This document shows, in pieces, positions 61,557 through 64,000 of a stretch of 64,000 nucleotides of DNA. Every line of letters begins with the position of its first letter. Position 1 is the stretch's first letter. A program made the position numbers and the translations under genes. The notes under the pieces are model-generated. The model did no database searches and had not been told where the DNA came from. It saw only the letters and a program-made list of their open reading frames with translations. Source of the stretch: Cristatella mucedo (taxonomy: Eukaryota > Bryozoa > Phylactolaemata > Cristatellidae); assembly GCA_009760855.2 (NCBI GenBank), contig WPIO01000038.1:1143001-1207000 (forward strand). Reading direction: 5' to 3'.

Positions 61557-62333
61557 TTAGTTAATTTTTTGTATCTTTTTTCTACTGATATCTAACATCC
61601 TATCAACAATGCCTCTGGCATAATTTTTTATCTTATCAAAACTTGATGGATTGTTTATTTTATTTTTTAAGAAATCAGTTGCAAATGAATCGTTTAACAT
61701 TCCACCAATACCTAAGCCCAATTTTGCCTTTGCTGCCATGATAGCTGCCACTGTTTTAGCGTCTTCCCTAACATAAGCAGGCTGCTTAGGATCAAGAGCA
61801 ATACGGGCAGCACTTTCAGCAAGAACAAGGTCTGACAGATTCCGTATCTCTGTTCTTCTTGGTTCTGGCATTCCACCAGTCTCTGTATATGTATGGTCGT
61901 GGATAAGTGCACGATTATCAAGATCATTAACGCCTTGGTAGCCCTGTTCCATCCTTTGAGCGAACTTAGTTACCGGACCCGCATAACTATATCTATTAGT
62001 ATTATTAAAACTTCCGTCTGGAACAAATTCTGATTTTACTCCTCCTGGCAACTTTAAGTGAAATTCTCTTCCTCCAGATATCTTATTTATTATATCTACA
62101 ATACCAGAACCATGCTTTCTATTTGCCTTTAACTGTTTAAGACTAAAATTCAACTGCATTCCCACTCCTTTAGCCTTATACTTTTCTATTCTTCTTTTTT
62201 GAGTATCAGTTACAAAAATAGATTTAGTACCACTTAAATCAGCATGTTTTAATCTTATGGAAATCGGTTCCTTAGATTTATGAATTAGATCAATTTGGTG
62301 ATCAGACAGATCAAGTTTGACTTCTTTATACAT
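61557..62333 (-). CDS. Protein with phospholipase A2-like motif and adintovirus-type N-terminal domain
   Basis: 258 residues, intact. Residues 1-70 form a basic domain (ISIRLKHADLSG, VTDTQKRRIEK, LKQLKANRK) of the kind seen at the start of Polinton/adintovirus virion proteins (from memory of the family, not searched). Residues 117-120 (YAGP) resemble the calcium loop and 145-149 (HDHTY) the His-Asp catalytic pair of the parvoviral-type PLA2 domain, between them NDLDNRALI. Such domains help virions leave endosomes. The C-terminus is helical and Ala/Lys-rich. Convergent with the preceding gene, 37 bases apart, and divergent from the HNH gene with a 40-base shared upstream region. Confidence 0.72.
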   Translation of the reverse strand: MYKEVKLDLSDHQIDLIHKSKEPISIRLKHADLSGTKSIFVTDTQKRRIEKYKAKGVGMQLNFSLKQLKANRKHGSGIVDIINKISGGREFHLKLPGGVKSEFVPDGSFNNTNRYSYAGPVTKFAQRMEQGYQGVNDLDNRALIHDHTYTETGGMPEPRRTEIRNLSDLVLAESAARIALDPKQPAYVREDAKTVAAIMAAKAKLGLGIGGMLNDSFATDFLKNKINNPSSFDKIKNYARGIVDRMLDISRKKIQKIN

Positions 62334-62373
62334 TCTATATAATTATATTAAACATTTATAAAACTATGTATAA
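62334..62373. promoter_or_regulatory. Divergent intergenic region between PLA2-motif and HNH genes
   Basis: Forty bases, nearly all A/T, with TATA-like stretches readable on both strands. It separates the two start codons, so it must contain or lie within both promoters if the genes are transcribed separately. Confidence 0.4.
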
Positions 62374-62922
62374 ATGGATCAAGATGAACTAAGAGATAGA
62401 GTTCTTGAATTATTTGATTACAATGCCCTTACAGGAAAATTTACATATAAAGCTAGAAGGCAGAGAATAACAGTTGGATCGGAAGCTGGTTGTGTAAACA
62501 ACTTAGGATACAAACAAATAACAGTTGATGGAAAGTTATACTACGCACATAGATAAGTGTGGTTGATCATGACTGGTAAATTCCCTTTGAATGAGATTGA
62601 TCACATTGATGATGATGAACAAAATAATCGTTTCGAGAATTTACGTGAGGCAACTCATTCAGAAAATATGAGAAATAAACCAAAAGTAAAAGGTTTATCA
62701 TCTAATTTTATTGGTGTTAGTTTTAATAAAAAAGCAAACAAATACGTTGCCTATATACGAATAGATGGAGAAAGAAAACATCTTGGATACTTTAATGATG
62801 AAGAAGAAGCTGCTTACGCTCGGGATAATGTAGTAATACGTTTGAATATTGAGTTTGCAAAACTTAATTTTACGTATAGTTTAACAGAAGACATTAAAAT
62901 AGTTCGTTACAGTGACTTTTAG
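62374..62922 (+). pseudogene. HNH endonuclease with AP2 DNA-binding domain, one in-frame stop
   Basis: One frame, 62374 to TAG 62922, with TAA at 62554-62556. Before the stop: the NUMOD-like N-terminal segment (FDYNALTGKFTYK, GYKQITVDGKLYYAHR). After it: the HNH core (LNEIDHIDDDEQNNRFENLREATHSEN, shown here in parts: IDHID, NNR, NLR) and an AP2 domain (FIGVSFNKKANKYVAYIR, HLGYF, EAAYARD). This layout is typical of free-standing homing-type endonucleases in phages and large DNA viruses. The stop falls inside the well-conserved HR-x-VW motif, so full-length protein is not expected without readthrough. GTG 62557 is a poor alternative start because it would lose half the fold. Confidence 0.85.
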
Positions 62923-63341
62923 TTTTTACATCTTCGTTTTAGATCATCTCTATGTTTAATCATTTCATTATATATTTCTTGTTGACTCTTACCTTGTGCG
63001 AAAAGATTACTCAATAGCATCGCACTCTCAGCTTTATAGTCACAAGTTTTACGTCCACCAACGGTAGAAGCTTCTACTTTTTTTATGTATCTTTTTAAAT
63101 CTTCACTATAATTAACACCTCCTTTCTCCACAAGCTCTCTTCCCTTATTAAGGTAAGTTAATCTGTTGTTGACTTCTGAATTCTGTACTTTATCACTTAG
63201 ATCTAAATCAACCCCTTTTTCAAGTACTTCTATCATGTTTTTCAAGTCTACAATAGCATTATTTAATCTTTCTTTTTGGAGTGTCAAAGCACTCATTCTC
63301 TCTTCGTGAGTATTCATTTTAGGTGCTCTAGCAGTATACAT
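62919..63341 (-). CDS. Coiled-coil protein of unknown function
   Basis: 140 residues, intact. Mostly helical, with LTLQKERLNNAIVDLKNMIEVLEKG near residues 20-45 and a second charged helix (EDLKRYIKKVEA). The C-terminus is basic (DDLKRRCKN). Its stop overlaps the HNH gene's stop by four bases, tail to tail. It starts 11 bases after the membrane protein's stop, same strand, so the two are probably co-expressed. No family recognised. Confidence 0.65.
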   Translation of the reverse strand: MYTARAPKMNTHEERMSALTLQKERLNNAIVDLKNMIEVLEKGVDLDLSDKVQNSEVNNRLTYLNKGRELVEKGGVNYSEDLKRYIKKVEASTVGGRKTCDYKAESAMLLSNLFAQGKSQQEIYNEMIKHRDDLKRRCKN

Positions 63342-63352
63342 TGTTTCATCTA

Positions 63353-64000
63353 CTATTTTTTTATCAATCCTGCAACCGCTACTGTTATTGAAACCGCTAA
63401 ACCAACAGTTCCTATTACACTTGCTATGCTAGCGATGATGGCTGGAATAGCAGGTAAAAAGCCTCCTCTCATTTCAAGAAAGTTCTTCTTCCATGCTATA
63501 GGATCAAGTTGAGTTGCATCCCAAGAAACTTCTTCTATAAAAGTATCAGATAAAAACTTACTAGGATTTAAATAACAATCACTATTTGCTTTTTCAGCTT
63601 CTAATAATATTTCATTAATGTAGAAACCTACTTCCAAACTTGCAACCATCTTTGAGAGTCCTTCTTTTTTATCTGCCATTGTTTTCCAGAAGACTTGTCC
63701 ATACTTACCAGAAGATATATCATCAACAATTTCTTTTATAAACAAACCTAGATCTACTATTCCTGTTACTCCTGATAGAAAACCTCCTAGAGCTTTAGTA
63801 GCTGTTCCAATGACCTTGAAAGATTGTAATACTTTTGGAACGATCTTTGCGATCTTATTTGAGGCCTGTAAGGACAGCTTCATAGCAACTTTAGGCACTA
63901 TTTTTATAACTGCTTTAGAACCTACTTCCGTTGCCGTTGTAATACCTGAAACCACTTCTTTAGTTGTATCTACTCCTTCTTTTATAGCATCAACACCTTT
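63353..64000 (-). CDS. Membrane protein of unknown function, N-terminus outside window
   Basis: At least 216 residues; the frame is open to the right edge, so the true start is beyond it. The N-terminal part repeats amphipathic Lys/Val/Ile helices (KIVPKV twice), then a Gly-rich hydrophobic stretch (LGGFLSGVTGIVDLGLF). The C-terminus has a long hydrophobic segment (PAIPAIIASIASVIGTVGLA, VSITVAVAGLI) ending in two lysines. This suggests a membrane-inserted virion or lysis-type protein; the role is not known. Confidence 0.65.
   Translation of the reverse strand, partial: KGVDAIKEGVDTTKEVVSGITTATEVGSKAVIKIVPKVAMKLSLQASNKIAKIVPKVLQSFKVIGTATKALGGFLSGVTGIVDLGLFIKEIVDDISSGKYGQVFWKTMADKKEGLSKMVASLEVGFYINEILLEAEKANSDCYLNPSKFLSDTFIEEVSWDATQLDPIAWKKNFLEMRGGFLPAIPAIIASIASVIGTVGLAVSITVAVAGLIKK

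Larger units (their letters stand above)
60159..64000. mobile_element. Integrated Polinton/Maverick (adintovirus-like) element, left end
   Basis: From about 60159 the sequence becomes strongly AT-rich and intronless, with six tightly packed genes on both strands: adenain-like protease, unknown protein, PLA2-motif protein, HNH-AP2 endonuclease, coiled-coil protein and membrane protein. A protease of adenoviral type plus a PLA2-motif protein is characteristic of Polintons and adintoviruses, large double-stranded DNA elements that integrate into animal genomes. The left border cuts a host SINE head, so this is an integration and not a misjoin by appearance. Capsid, ATPase, DNA polymerase B and integrase genes would lie to the right of the window. 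Two genes have in-frame stops, so the copy is probably old. I cannot tell a transposon from an endogenised virus here. Confidence 0.72.

Overview
This window is animal nuclear DNA, most likely from an invertebrate. Its two host genes are split into many short exons with canonical GT/AG introns of up to about 6 kb. The introns and spacers are full of 5'-truncated non-LTR retrotransposons, tRNA-derived SINEs and long microsatellites. The species cannot be named from sequence alone.

Positions 1-29281, minus strand: the 5' half of an exocyst subunit gene, EXOC2/SEC5. I could place 13 exons by hand. The first twelve join in phase into 469 codons: the RalA-binding IPT domain, then the helical rods. 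A thirteenth exon at 1567-1666 is clearly further downstream in the same protein. At least one exon between 1667 and 7518 was not found, and the 3' part lies beyond the left edge.

Positions 37413-54417, plus strand: a complete 13-exon serine carboxypeptidase of family S10, closest in layout to lysosomal cathepsin A (CTSA). It gives 484 residues with signal peptide, oxyanion motif, catalytic Ser, Asp and His. The usual GESYAG motif reads GESYAA. The two host genes are divergent and share an 8.1 kb spacer. The spacer holds a CpG-rich stretch that may be the EXOC2 promoter, plus repeats.

Repeats: LINE family A ends in an (ATT)n tail. LINE family B has a different 3' end. SINE family A has a tRNA-like head and its own body. 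SINE family B has a tRNA-like head and a 3' end that copies the LINE-A tail. There are also two related LTR-like repeats, one further LTR-like repeat, a 110-base direct repeat pair and a perfect 21-base hairpin.

Positions 60159-64000 differ sharply from the rest: AT-rich, intronless, and densely packed with genes on both strands. It starts in the middle of a SINE-B head with a 24-base inverted repeat. It encodes an adenain-like cysteine protease, a protein with a phospholipase A2-like GP...HD motif, an HNH endonuclease with an AP2 domain, a coiled-coil protein, a membrane protein and one unknown protein. This is best read as the left end of an integrated Polinton/Maverick (adintovirus-like) element whose other end is outside the window. 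Two of its genes carry an in-frame stop, so it is probably decaying.
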